From positions 355,501 to 419,500 of the forward strand of contig NZ_CP012405.1 of NCBI RefSeq assembly GCF_001305595.1: a stretch of DNA of 64,000 nt. The letters run 5' to 3'. This DNA is from Azospirillum thiophilum. Lineage in GTDB: Bacteria > Pseudomonadota > Alphaproteobacteria > Azospirillales > Azospirillaceae. Of the stretch, positions 35,243 through 45,000 are shown piece after piece (the stretch's first letter is position 1; the number at the start of each line of letters is the position of its first letter). The position numbers and the translations under genes were made by a program. The notes beneath the pieces are model-generated. The model saw nothing but the letters and a program-made list of their open reading frames with translations. It made no database searches and was not told the origin of the DNA.

Positions 35243-37156
35243 TTACTTGGCGCTGGACAGCTTCACGTCGGCGAGCTTGAACACCCAGAAGGATCCGCCC
35301 TGGGTCACGCGGGTCGTCAGGTCGGCCAGATCGCCGCCCCACAGCGGCACCGCGCCGCCATAGCCGGTGGTGATGCCGACATACTGCACCCCGTCCTGCT
35401 CCCAGGTGACGGGAGACGAGATGATGCCGGAGCCGGTCTGGAACCGCCACAGCTCGGCACCCGTCTTGGCGTTGAACGCCTTGACGAAGCCGTCGCCGGT
35501 GCCGGTGAAGACCAGGTTGCCGGCGGTCGCCAGCGTGCCGGACCACAGCGGCAGCTCCTCCTTGTGCTCCCACACGATCTTGCCGGTCTTCGGATCGAGC
35601 GCCCGCAGCACGCCGACATGGTCGTCGAACAGCTTGTGGATGCGGAACCCCATGCCGAGATAGGCCGAGCCGGGGTTGTAGCCGACATGCTCGGTCCAGT
35701 AATCCTCCTTCCAATGGTTGGCGGCGATGTAGAACAGCTTGGTGTCCTCGCTGTAGGACATCGGGTTCCAGTTCTTGCCGCCCAGGAAGGGCGGCGACAC
35801 CTCGACCGCCTTGCCGCGCTTCTCGCCTTCCGCCGGCAGCGGCGGACGCTGGCCCTCGTTCTCGATCGGACGGCCGCTCTTCAGGTCGATGCCCTTGGCC
35901 CAGGTGATGCCGTCGACGAAGGGATAGGCCGCCAGCACGCTGTTCGGCTTGTTGGCCTCGCCGCCCGCCATCGCCAGCTTGACCCGGTCGGTGACATAGA
36001 AGAAGCCGTTGCGGTCGGCATGCGCCGTCGCCTTGACCGTCTTGCCGGCGGCGTCGGTGTAGTCGAACAGCACCAGCTCGTTGTTGCCGGAGAAGTCCCA
36101 GGTGTCGTTCGGCGTGTGCTGGTAGAAGCCCTTCAGTTCGCCGGTGCCCGGATCGACATAGGCCTGGCCCGAGGTGTAGAGGCTGTCGCCCGGCCAGCGC
36201 GCCCAGCCGTTCCAGGGCGCCGGGTTGCCGGTGCCGATGACGATGGTGTTGGTCTCCACGTCGAAGGTGGCGCTCTGCCACGGCGCGCCGCCGCCATGGT
36301 TCCACGCCTCCACCAGATTGCCGTCCTTGTCGCGCGGCCAGGAGGGGGCCTTGTCGCTGCCGGTCGGGGTGCTGTCCTTGCCGTTCAGCCGGCCCATGTG
36401 CCCTTCGACAAGCGGACGCATCCACACCTCGTCGCCGCTGTCGGGATCGCGGGCGAACAGCCGGCCGACCACACCGAACTCGTCGCCGGACGAGCCGTGG
36501 ATCAGCAGGACCTTGCCGCTCTTCTGGTCCTTCACGATGGTGGGGGCGCCGGTCATGGTGTAGCCGACCTTGTGGTCGGCGAACTTCTTCTTCCAGACGA
36601 CCTTGCCGGTGTCCTTGTTCAGCGCGACGATGGAGGCGTCGAGCGTGCCGAAGAACACCTTGTCGCCATAGATCGCCGCACCGCGGTTGACCACGTCGCA
36701 GCAGGGCCGGATGTCGTCGGGCAGCCGGTGGGAATAGGACCACAACCGCTTGCCTGTCCTGGCATCCAGCGCGAACATGCGCGAATAGGAGCCGGTGACG
36801 TAGATCACCCCGTCATGCACCAGCGCCTGGGTCTCCTGCCCGCGCTGCTTCTCGTCGCCGAAGGAGAAGGACCAGGCCGGAACCAGCCGCGACACGCTGT
36901 CGGTGTCGATCTGCTTCAGCGGGCTGAAACGCTTGCCCTCGACCCCCATGCCGTACATCAGCACGTCGCTGTTGTTCCGCGCGTCGTTGGCGATGGCGTC
37001 CCAGGTGACGTCGGCGGCCAGCGCCGGCACGGCCGGCGAGGCGAGCGCGAGCAGCCCGGCCATCGCCGCCGCGAGGCGGAGACGGTGCCGCAGACCGGGC
37101 CGGAGAGCCGGGCCGGCGGCAGCGGAAGCGGTGGTGGTGTTGGACGAAAGTGTCAT
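35243..37156 (-). CDS. exaA: PQQ-dependent alcohol dehydrogenase, Ca-type (ExaA-like)
   Basis: 637 residues with a signal peptide ending ALA near residue 48. Eight-bladed PQQ propeller features: adjacent Cys152-Cys153 (RPCCDV) for the disulfide ring over PQQ, W-docking repeats such as AKTGAELWRFQTGSGIISSPV, and NPAPWNGW (311-318). The catalytic Asp is Asp354 in DTWDFSGNNE. The residue two positions later is Ser, whereas lanthanide enzymes (XoxF, ExaF, PedH) have Asp there, so Ca2+ is predicted. It oxidises primary alcohols in the periplasm. No cytochrome c or pqq genes are in the window, so these partners must lie elsewhere. Confidence 0.88.
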   Translation of the reverse strand: MTLSSNTTTASAAAGPALRPGLRHRLRLAAAMAGLLALASPAVPALAADVTWDAIANDARNNSDVLMYGMGVEGKRFSPLKQIDTDSVSRLVPAWSFSFGDEKQRGQETQALVHDGVIYVTGSYSRMFALDARTGKRLWSYSHRLPDDIRPCCDVVNRGAAIYGDKVFFGTLDASIVALNKDTGKVVWKKKFADHKVGYTMTGAPTIVKDQKSGKVLLIHGSSGDEFGVVGRLFARDPDSGDEVWMRPLVEGHMGRLNGKDSTPTGSDKAPSWPRDKDGNLVEAWNHGGGAPWQSATFDVETNTIVIGTGNPAPWNGWARWPGDSLYTSGQAYVDPGTGELKGFYQHTPNDTWDFSGNNELVLFDYTDAAGKTVKATAHADRNGFFYVTDRVKLAMAGGEANKPNSVLAAYPFVDGITWAKGIDLKSGRPIENEGQRPPLPAEGEKRGKAVEVSPPFLGGKNWNPMSYSEDTKLFYIAANHWKEDYWTEHVGYNPGSAYLGMGFRIHKLFDDHVGVLRALDPKTGKIVWEHKEELPLWSGTLATAGNLVFTGTGDGFVKAFNAKTGAELWRFQTGSGIISSPVTWEQDGVQYVGITTGYGGAVPLWGGDLADLTTRVTQGGSFWVFKLADVKLSSAK

Positions 37157-37501
37157 GCGTTTCCCCCGTTGATTGGCCGCGTGGCGATTGGCCGCGCGGT
37201 GGCAGCGTCGTGGCAGCGTCGCAAGTGATCGAGTGGCGGCGATGGGCGGCAGGGGTCACGCCGGCCCACCCCCGCGGCACGGACGGCGGGAGGCTTGTGC
37301 CGTCCGGGTCCGGGAGGGGGCCGTGCGTGGCCATGCGACGCCCTGAGGCGGTGCTTGATCGGCAAGACCCTTTTTCGCGAAGGCTCTGCGCGGTGCATCC
37401 CGCATGATGCTCCGTGCTATCGTCCTGCCGGTCCCCATGTTCTCCCCGGCGGCCTGCCGGTTCCATTCGACAATCCGGGGAAGATTTTTCCGACACGGCG
37501 A

Positions 37502-37538
37502 CAGGATTTCATCCTGTATCAGCCAGGATTTTTTCCTG
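37502..37538. promoter_or_regulatory. Two related 15-bp palindromes 22 bp apart
   Basis: CAGGATTTCATCCTG (37502-37516) and CAGGATTTTTTCCTG (37524-37538) share 13 of 15 bases, and their centres are 22 bp (two helical turns) apart. A weaker GGAAGATTTTTCC lies at 37479-37491. They sit in the 506-bp divergent region between the PQQ dehydrogenase (start 37156) and the kinase gene (37663), and are candidate sites for the NarL-type regulator encoded at 39120. No gene is supported in the rest of this gap. Confidence 0.5.
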
Positions 37539-37662
37539 CCCTCCGGGACCGGCCGCCGGAAAACCCGGCGCGGCGGCGGGACATTGCCCGAAGGGCGGAT
37601 GGCGGCCGATCGGGTGGGTGGGCTAACATTCCGTCTATGGTCTTATAATGGAGCGGGCGGCG

Positions 37663-39123
37663 ATGTCGCTGAAGACGCGCATCCTGGCCCTGATCGGGCT
37701 GTTCCTGCTGCTGATGGCCGCCGCCGGCGGCGCGGTGCTGGTCGCCAACGCCCGCGACGCCGTGCGGGCGGAGATGGCGTCGGCGCTGGAGCTCGGCAGC
37801 GCGATCGGCCGCAGGATGGCGGGTCGGGACGCGGCGGCGGCGGATCTGGAAATGCTGAACGGCCTCGGGCTGCGCCACCTGCGCTTCATCCCGGACGATG
37901 CAGCGCCGGAACCGGCGGCGGAGCTACAGCACGCTCCGGACTGGTTCGCGGCACTGATCGCCGTCGAACCGCAGGAGTTGCGGCTGGCGGATGGCGGCGG
38001 CCTGCGCATCGTCGCCGAGCCCTGGGACGAGATCGCCGAGGTGTGGGAGGATATGAGCGACCTCGCCGCCGCCATGCTGGCCGTCGGCCTGCTGCTGCTC
38101 GCTGCTGCATATCTGGCGGTCGGCCGGGCGCTGGCGCCGCTGGCGCGCTTCGAAGCCGGGCTGAAGCGGCTGCGCGCCGGCCGCTACGATCTTTCGTTGG
38201 ACGCCGGGGGCGTTCCCGAACTCGACCGGCTGGGCAGCGGCATCGCCGCGCTGGCCGAGGGGCTGGCCGCCGCCGAACGGGAGAACCGGCGGGTCGGCCA
38301 GCGGATCGTCGCGGCGCAGGACGCCGAACGGCGGGAAATCGCCCGCGACGTCCACGACGAACTCGGCGCCGCCCTGTTCGCGATCAAGGTCGATGCCGGA
38401 CGCATCCTGCGCCTGACCGGGCGAGCCCCGGACGCCGCAAGCCGGGAGGGGGCAAGCCCGGACATGGCGGAGACCGCGGGGGAAGTTGCCGAGCGCGCCC
38501 GGACGATCCTGGACACCGCGGCCGAGGTCCATCGCCTGAGCCGGCGCATCCTGGCCCGGCTGCGCCCAGCCCTGCCCGACCAGTTGCCGCTGAGCGAGGC
38601 GCTGACCGAACTGGTCGGCGACTGGGCACGGCGCAAGCCGGAGGTCGAGTGGACGCTCAGCATGGAACCTCAGGACCCAGCACAGGGCACATCACCGGAT
38701 GCCGGCGCCGATCTCGACGGCTGCGATCTAGGCAGCTGCGATCTAGACGGCTGTGACGAGGTGCTGCGCCTGACGGTCTACCGGCTGGTGCAGGAATCGC
38801 TGGTCAACGCCCTGCGCCATGCTACGCCGACGGCGGTCGTGGTGCGGGTGGTGGCGCTCGGGGACCGGGTCGAGATCGCCGTCACCGACGACGGTCCCGG
38901 CCTTCCCGATGGTCACGATCCGGCGCGGAGCGGCTTCGGCATCTCCGGCATGATGGAACGGGTACAGGCGCTGGGCGGCTGCCTGACCATCGGGGATGCC
39001 GGCGGACGCTCCAGCAACGGCGGCGGCACCAGGGTTTCGGCCCGGCTGCCGCGGCATGCGCCCTCCCCAGCACCCTCCTCCGCTACGGCCCCCTTTGCAG
39101 AGACACTGGAGCGTACGGCATGA
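37663..39123 (+). CDS. NarX-type sensor histidine kinase (ExaD/EraS-like position)
   Basis: 486 residues from the ATG at 37663, which has GGAG 9 nt upstream; ATG 37648 has none. Order: membrane helix ~10-30; periplasmic sensor ~30-135; helix ~140-160; HAMP; HisKA_3 with RREIARDVHDELGAAL and phospho-acceptor His231; then the HATPase with N-box LVQESLVNALRHA and G-boxes DDGPGLPDG and GFGISGM. Three DLDGC-like repeats (see 38710) interrupt the linker before the N-box. It overlaps the response regulator by 4 nt. It is divergent from the PQQ alcohol dehydrogenase, which it probably controls. Confidence 0.85.
   Translation: MSLKTRILALIGLFLLLMAAAGGAVLVANARDAVRAEMASALELGSAIGRRMAGRDAAAADLEMLNGLGLRHLRFIPDDAAPEPAAELQHAPDWFAALIAVEPQELRLADGGGLRIVAEPWDEIAEVWEDMSDLAAAMLAVGLLLLAAAYLAVGRALAPLARFEAGLKRLRAGRYDLSLDAGGVPELDRLGSGIAALAEGLAAAERENRRVGQRIVAAQDAERREIARDVHDELGAALFAIKVDAGRILRLTGRAPDAASREGASPDMAETAGEVAERARTILDTAAEVHRLSRRILARLRPALPDQLPLSEALTELVGDWARRKPEVEWTLSMEPQDPAQGTSPDAGADLDGCDLGSCDLDGCDEVLRLTVYRLVQESLVNALRHATPTAVVVRVVALGDRVEIAVTDDGPGLPDGHDPARSGFGISGMMERVQALGGCLTIGDAGGRSSNGGGTRVSARLPRHAPSPAPSSATAPFAETLERTA
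38710..38754 (+). repeat. Three-copy 15-bp coding repeat in the kinase gene
   Basis: Units at 38710-38724, 38725-38739 and 38740-38754 encode DLDGC, DLGSC, DLDGC. They place three Cys and several Asp just before the ATP-binding N-box. The reading frame is kept at any copy number. It may be a neutral slippage product or a local metal/redox loop. Confidence 0.85.
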
Positions 39124-39752
39124 GCCTCACCATCCTGCTGGTCGACGACCATCCCATCGTCAGGGCGGGCTGCCAGCGCCTGCTGGCCGAAGCGGCGCTG
39201 GGCCGCGTGGTGGAGGCCGAGGATGTCGACAGCGCGCTGGCCCTGTGGCGGGGGGAGCGGCCGGACGTCGTCGTCCTCGACCTCAACCTGCCGGGCGAAG
39301 GCGGCGGCATGGCGGTGCTGCGCACCATGCGGGCGGAGGATCCGGCGATCCCGGTGCTGATCTTCAGCATGCACGAGGATCCTGCCGTCGCCGCCCGCGC
39401 GCTGAAGGCCGGCGCGCGCGGCTATGTCACCAAGAACGACGCGCCGGACAGCCTGGCGACCGCCATCGGCAACGTGCTGGCCGGCCGTGTCCATCTCGAC
39501 CACGCGCTTGCCCGCGAGTTGGCGCTGATGTCGCTGGCGCCGACGGACGATCCGCTGGCGGCGCTGACCCAGCGCGAGCGCGAGATCCTGGCGCTGGTCG
39601 GGCGCGGACTGACGACGACGGCCATCGGCGACCGGCTGGGCATCAGCCAGAAGACGGTGGCGAACGCCTGCACCCAGATCAAGGACAAGCTGGGCGCCGA
39701 CAGCGCCCGCGCCCTGATCCGCATCGCCATCGAGCATGGGCTGGCCGATTGA
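39120..39752 (+). CDS. NarL/FixJ family response regulator (ExaE/AgmR-like)
   Basis: 210 residues. Receiver domain: acidic pair in LLVDDHP (residues 8-9), phospho-acceptor Asp in VVVLDLNLPG near residue 56, and conserved Lys in GYVTKND near 105. The C-terminal LuxR-type HTH is LTQREREILALVGRGLTTTAIGDRLGISQKTVANACTQIKDKLGA. The start overlaps the kinase stop (ATGA). In pseudomonads regulators in this position activate the quinoprotein ethanol oxidation genes; the same is inferred here. Confidence 0.88.
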   Translation: MSLTILLVDDHPIVRAGCQRLLAEAALGRVVEAEDVDSALALWRGERPDVVVLDLNLPGEGGGMAVLRTMRAEDPAIPVLIFSMHEDPAVAARALKAGARGYVTKNDAPDSLATAIGNVLAGRVHLDHALARELALMSLAPTDDPLAALTQREREILALVGRGLTTTAIGDRLGISQKTVANACTQIKDKLGADSARALIRIAIEHGLAD

Positions 39753-39761
39753 GCAGGCCGA

Positions 39762-40277
39762 TCAGCGCGGCCGGGCCAGCGCCCGGCGGAAGGCGTCCAG
39801 CGTCTCGGCGCTGACATGGTGCTCGATGCCTTCGGCGTCGATCCGCGCGGTGTCGGGACTGACGCCGAGCGAGCGCAGGAAGGCCTCCACCGTCTGGTGG
39901 CGCACCCGACTTTCCTCGGCGATCCGGCGGCCGGCGTCGGTCAGGAAGACCGAGCGGTAGGGCTTGCGGTAGACCAGCCCGTCGGCCGCCAGCCGGTCGA
40001 GCATGCGGGCGACGGTCGGCTGCGCGACACCCAGCCGTGCGGCGATGTCGACCTGACGCGCCTCCTGCCCGCTTTCGATCAGGTCGGCGATCAGCTCGAC
40101 ATAATCCTCGGCCAGGGCGCCGCGCTGCGCCTCCCGCGTCTTGCGGAAGCCCTCGGCATGGAGTTCGGCGTCGGGAAGGGCCGTTTCGGCCGGCACGGCG
40201 CCGCCCCCGATGTCGCCGCAATGGTCGCAGCGGTCTTCCCAGCCCGTTGATTTCCGGGGATCGGCCATCGCGCGCAT
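39762..40277 (-). CDS. mntR: Manganese-responsive regulator MntR (DtxR family)
   Basis: 171 residues from the ATG at 40277 (AAAGGAG just upstream); ATG 40268 is also possible. The core HAEGFRKTREAQRGALAEDYVELIADLI, then EARQVDIAARLGVAQPTVARMLDRLA (winged HTH), GLVYRKPYRSVFLTDAGR, and RHQTVEAFLRSLGVSPDTARIDAEGIEHHVSAETLDAF with metal-binding Glu/His, follows the E. coli-type MntR. The ~35-residue N-terminal extension includes CDHCGD, an extra Cys/His cluster not in E. coli MntR. It is divergent from mntH and probably represses it with Mn2+. Confidence 0.88.
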   Translation of the reverse strand: MRAMADPRKSTGWEDRCDHCGDIGGGAVPAETALPDAELHAEGFRKTREAQRGALAEDYVELIADLIESGQEARQVDIAARLGVAQPTVARMLDRLAADGLVYRKPYRSVFLTDAGRRIAEESRVRHQTVEAFLRSLGVSPDTARIDAEGIEHHVSAETLDAFRRALARPR

Positions 40278-40393
40278 CGGCTCCTTTCCATCTTCCGTTC
40301 CACCCTCCGACGCCCGGTATCGGCGGTCAAGCCCTTCGGCGCGGCGTCCTTCGGGGGACATGGCGATTCCGGCGAAAAATTTCCGGTCCGGAA

Positions 40394-40413
40394 AGTATAG
40401 CATCTTGCATACT
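40394..40413. promoter_or_regulatory. MntR-box-like imperfect palindrome
   Basis: AGTATAGC (40394-40401) and TGCATACT (40406-40413) are separated by 4 bases; 5 outer positions per arm pair, in the 8-4-8 layout of enterobacterial MntR boxes. It lies 59 bp before mntH in the mntR/mntH divergent gap. Confidence 0.4.
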
Positions 40414-40472
40414 CGATGCGGCGATACATACTTGATTGATACCAATTCGCAGTTCGGCCGGGAGTTTCGTCG

Positions 40473-41831
40473 ATGTCGGAAGCCGAAGCCGTCGTTCCGC
40501 CGCCCGCCGCCTGGAAATATTCCAGCCCGGACGGACAGGGCCGGCCAAGCCTGCCGGAGGTCCATGCCTCGGTCGCGGTGCCGCAGGGCGGCCTGTGGCT
40601 GCGGCGGATGCTGGCCTTCGCCGGCCCCGGCTACATGGTGTCGGTCGGCTACATGGACCCCGGCAACTGGGCGACCGATCTGGCGGGCGGATCGCAGTTC
40701 GGCTACACGCTGCTCGCCGTCATCATGCTGTCGAACCTGATGGCGATCCTGCTGCAGTCGCTGGCGGCGCGGCTCGGCATCGTCACCGGCCGCGATCTGG
40801 CCCAGGCCTGCCGCGACCATTACCCGCGCCCGGTCAATCTGGTGCTGTGGGTGGCCTGCGAGGCGGCGATCATCGCCTGCGACCTGGCGGAGGTCATCGG
40901 CACCGCCATCGCGCTGAACCTGCTGTTCGGCATCCCGCTGATCGGCGGCGCCCTGATCACCGCGCTCGACGCCTTCCTGGTGCTTTTGCTGATGCAGCGC
41001 GGATTCCGCTATCTGGAAGCCTTCGTGGTGGCGCTGCTGGTCGTCATCGCCGGCTGCTTCCTGGTCCAGATCATCGCCGCCGCCCCGCCGGTCGCGGCGG
41101 TGCTGCACGGATTCGTGCCGTCGACTCAGATCGTCACCAACCCGGCGATGCTCTATATCGCCATCGGCATCCTGGGCGCGACGGTGATGCCGCACAACCT
41201 GTACCTCCATTCCTCCATCGTGCAGACCCGGGCCTATCCGCGGACGGAGGAGGGGCGGCGCGACGCCATCGTCTGGGCGACCGCCGACAGCACCATCGCC
41301 CTGATGCTGGCGCTGTTCGTCAACGCCGCCATCCTGATCGTCGCCGCCAGCGTCTTCCACGGCAGCGGCCATACCGAGGTGGCGGAGATCGGCCAGGCGT
41401 TCGAACTGCTGTCGCCGCTGCTGGGATTGGGCATCGCTTCGACCCTGTTCGCGATCGCCCTGCTGGCGTCCGGCCTGAACTCGACGGTGACGGCGACGCT
41501 GGCCGGACAGATCGTGATGGAGGGCTTCCTGCGGCTGCGCCTGCCCCATTGGGCCCGCCGCCTGCTGACCCGCGGCCTCGCCATCATCCCGGTGGTGGTG
41601 GTGACGGCGCTCTACGGCGAGAGCGGCACCGCGCAGTTGCTGGTGTTCAGCCAGGTGGTGCTGTCGATGCAGTTGCCCTTCGCCGTCATCCCCCTGGTCC
41701 GCTTCGTCACCGACCGCGGCAAGATGGGCAGCTTCGTCGTCCCGCGCTGGGTCGCGACGTTGTCCTGGACGGTGGCCGGCATCATCGTCGTGCTGAACCT
41801 GAAGCTGCTGTACGACACGCTGGCCGGCTGA
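40473..41831 (+). CDS. mntH: Nramp family divalent metal transporter MntH
   Basis: 452 residues, 11 membrane helices. The metal site motifs are DPGN (62-65) in helix 1 and MPHN near residue 243 in helix 6. It imports Mn2+ (and possibly Fe2+) with protons. The first ~40 residues are a cytoplasmic extension. It is divergent from mntR with a candidate box between, and a 10-bp-stem hairpin follows the stop. Confidence 0.92.
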   Translation: MSEAEAVVPPPAAWKYSSPDGQGRPSLPEVHASVAVPQGGLWLRRMLAFAGPGYMVSVGYMDPGNWATDLAGGSQFGYTLLAVIMLSNLMAILLQSLAARLGIVTGRDLAQACRDHYPRPVNLVLWVACEAAIIACDLAEVIGTAIALNLLFGIPLIGGALITALDAFLVLLLMQRGFRYLEAFVVALLVVIAGCFLVQIIAAAPPVAAVLHGFVPSTQIVTNPAMLYIAIGILGATVMPHNLYLHSSIVQTRAYPRTEEGRRDAIVWATADSTIALMLALFVNAAILIVAASVFHGSGHTEVAEIGQAFELLSPLLGLGIASTLFAIALLASGLNSTVTATLAGQIVMEGFLRLRLPHWARRLLTRGLAIIPVVVVTALYGESGTAQLLVFSQVVLSMQLPFAVIPLVRFVTDRGKMGSFVVPRWVATLSWTVAGIIVVLNLKLLYDTLAG

Positions 41832-41850
41832 CGACCGATGGATTGCTGAA

Positions 41851-41874
41851 TTCCGGCTGCGGCGGCAGCCGGAA
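41851..41874 (+). terminator. Perfect 10-bp-stem hairpin after mntH
   Basis: TTCCGGCTGC (41851-41860) pairs exactly with GCAGCCGGAA (41865-41874) around GGCG, 19 nt after the mntH stop. No T-run follows on the plus strand, so it may stabilise the 3' end or terminate only weakly. The rest of 41832-42081 includes an AT-richer stretch, probably the promoter of the fusion gene at 42082. Confidence 0.5.
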
Positions 41875-42081
41875 AGTCCCGCTTCATGGCGTGACCGGCG
41901 GGCACCCTCTCCAGACGACAGAAAAAGTACGCTCTACCAATTATTTTTGGTGGAAACCACTGGAGTGCTCGCGTAAGCACGATGCATCCGGTGCAGGAAT
42001 TTCTTTCGACATAAACAATTTTATACCGGCACCCCCACCCTCCCCGGCGCCGCCGCCGGACGATTTCTGGAGATGGAGCGC

Positions 42082-45000
42082 ATGACGGCCGATACCCCCG
42101 ACCATGGGTCCGACAAACCCCCGCCCTGCTTCGATTGCGCCACCGACGCCACCCGGCGGCTGGACGAGATGTTCATCGGCATGGTGCAGATGAAGCGGCT
42201 GGCCCTGGGCCAGAAGCCGGCGGAGCGCGCGGTGTTCCGCAAGCTGCACGGCACCGTCGGCGGCCGGCTGGTGATGAATCCGGACCGGCCCGAAGCCCTG
42301 CGCGTCGGCGTCTTCGCCAAGGACGAGCTGCCGGCCTGGGTGCGCTTCTCCAGCGACACCGGCCCGACCTCGCCGGATCTGAACTCGACGCTCGGCATCG
42401 GCTTGAAGGTCTGGGGCGTGGACGGCGTGAATGCGCTGGGTGAGGCGGGCGACGTCGCCGACTTCATCATGCAGAATTTCCCGGTCTTCTTCGTCGACGA
42501 CGCACAGGCGATGTGCGAGTTCACCTATGCCGGCGTGGTGCTGAACGATTATCCCGGCTATCTCGCCAAGCATCCCAAGACCAACGCCATCCTGAACCGG
42601 ATGTCGGCCCAGGTCGACGGCAGCGTGCTGACCACGCAATATTGGGCGATCCTGCCCTTCGCCTTCGGCCCCGACCGCTACGCCAAATATTCCCTCGTCC
42701 CGGAAGCGCCGCCGCCCGGCCATCCGGCGGTCAACGTGCCGACCGACGACAAGAACTACCTCGCCACCGACCTGACCGATCGGCTGTCGGAGAACGAATA
42801 CCGCTTCACCTTCATGCTGCAGGTGGTGCCGAAGAGCGCCGGCTATCCGCTCGACAAGGCGACGGAGGAATGGCCGACCGACCAGTATCCCTACCAGCCG
42901 GTCGCGACCCTGATCCTGCCGAAACAGGACGTCTGCGCCCGCGGGCAGGCGGATTACGGGCAGGAGCTGGCCTTCAACATCTGGCGCACCCCGGTCGAGC
43001 AGACCCCGCAGGGCAGCATCGCCGCGGTGCGCAAGCTGGTCTACGACCATGGGGCGGCCGTCCGCCACCAGGCCAACGGCCAGCCGCTGGAGCAGCCGAC
43101 CCGGCCGCGCGGCGAGGCCCCGCCGCCGCCGGTGGACGACTGCATCGTCAAGGCGGTGATCCATCCCGCCATCGGCGTCGCCCGCATCGGCAACGCGCCG
43201 GACGGCTATTTCGTCGGTCCCGAGGTGTCGAACCCGAAGCCGGAGATCGTCGACGGCACGCGGACCGACAATCCCTATCGCGATGCCGAAGGCCGGCTGC
43301 TGCCGCAGGCGGCGCGCTTCCGCATCTATGGCGTCAACGCCATGGGCCGGATCGTCCGCGAACTGACCGGAGAGGACGGCAAGGCCGACATCACCTGGAA
43401 GGTCCATCTCGCCAACAAGAAATCGGCCTGGTACGCCTTCCAGCTCGCCCTCGACATTCCGGAGGCCTCCGCCGTCGACCCGAGCACGCTGCGCAACCCG
43501 ACGGTGACCAACAAGGACCGCGAGGCGCTGGTGCTCGACGCCGGGGAGCATGAGATCCGGGTCGGCCACGGCAAGCAGAGCCGGAAGATGGTCGCCGGCA
43601 AGTTCATGCACCAGGGCGAGCCGGTCCGTCTCGGCCGCATGTGGTGCGAGACGGACGGGCGCCTGCTGGTCACCGGCGGCCGGGGCCGGTCGGCCTCCTA
43701 CAACGGCACCAAGGCGATCACCTTCGGCAACAACGAGGGCTGGCACGACGACGTGTCGGACGGGCCGGTCGATGCCACCGTCACGCTGAACGGCGTCGAG
43801 CTGCCGGTCACCCCCGCCTGGATCGTGGTGGCGCCGCCCAACTACGGGCCGCAGCAGAAGTCGGTCCGCACCATGTGGGACCTGATGCGCGACGTCGCCA
43901 TCCAGGCCGGCACGCTGCCCAAGCCCACGCGCCCCTCCTTCACTTATGACATCTACCCGGTGTTCGAGCGGATGACCGGGCTGCAATGGGTGAATGCAGG
44001 CTTCGCCGCCGGGTTCGGCTGGAGGTCCGCCAACGACTTCACCAGCCCGGACTGGATCGCCCGGCTGAACGACCGCAGCCTCGCCAACCAGGAAACCCGG
44101 CGGGTACTGAAGAACGCCTTCCGGCACGATGCCGTCGATTCCTGGTCGCCGACGCCCTGGCCCTGGGTCTATGGCGACGCGATGAACATCCCGCCGGCCG
44201 AAACGCCGCGCCAATACACCTCGCTGACCCAGACCCAGCTGGCGATGCTGGACCAGTGGGTGGCCGGCGACTTCGACGACGATTGGGGCAAGGTCCCGGT
44301 CTACACCGAGTTCGATCAGGTCCCGCTGGAGCGGCAGGGCGAGGTGCTGACCAAGGCCGCGCTCGACTTCTGCCTGGCCGACGCCTTCCATCCCGGCTGC
44401 GAGATGACCTGGCCGGTGCGCGCCGCCACCATGTACATGGAACCCTTCCGCTTCGCCCATGCGCCGAAGGGCTGGGTCGAGCCGGGCATGGGGGCGATCC
44501 TGTCCAGCGACACGGTGACGATCCCCAACGGCCCGCTCTACGGCCAGCTGCCCGGCGGCATCACCCGCTGGATGGCGGTGCCGTGGCAGACCGACACGGC
44601 AAGCTGCCGCTCCGGCTACAGCGCCGACTACGACCCCTATGTCCCGACCTTCTGGCCGGCCCGCGTGCCGAACGAGGTGCTGACCCGGGAGAATTACGAG
44701 ATCGTGATCGATGCGGCGCAGCCGGCGCAGGTGCGGCTGGCGGCCTTCGCCAACCGCGCCGCCTGGGTCGCGCCGCTGGGCACCACCAGCTACACCGACC
44801 AGATCAACAACATGATCCATCACTTCGACCATCTCGGCGTGGTCGAGGTCAATCCCGGCCCGACCGACGAGGAGGGCGCCCGGCTGTTCCCGCCGCTGAT
44901 CGGGGTGGAGGACCAGCACACACCCATCCCCGATGCCGGCGACACGGTCGACGCCAAGGCGGTGCGCGCCCGGCACCACACGATGAAGAGCGACGCTCCG

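Noticed and set aside
35243..37156. Lanthanide-dependent (XoxF/ExaF-type) dehydrogenase
   Set aside because: The diagnostic second Asp is Ser at residue 356, which is the calcium-enzyme pattern.
41941..44979. Minus-strand open frame of 1012 codons opposite the oxidase-catalase gene
   Set aside because: His/Gly/Arg-rich composition with no domain signature; typical antisense frame of a GC-rich gene.
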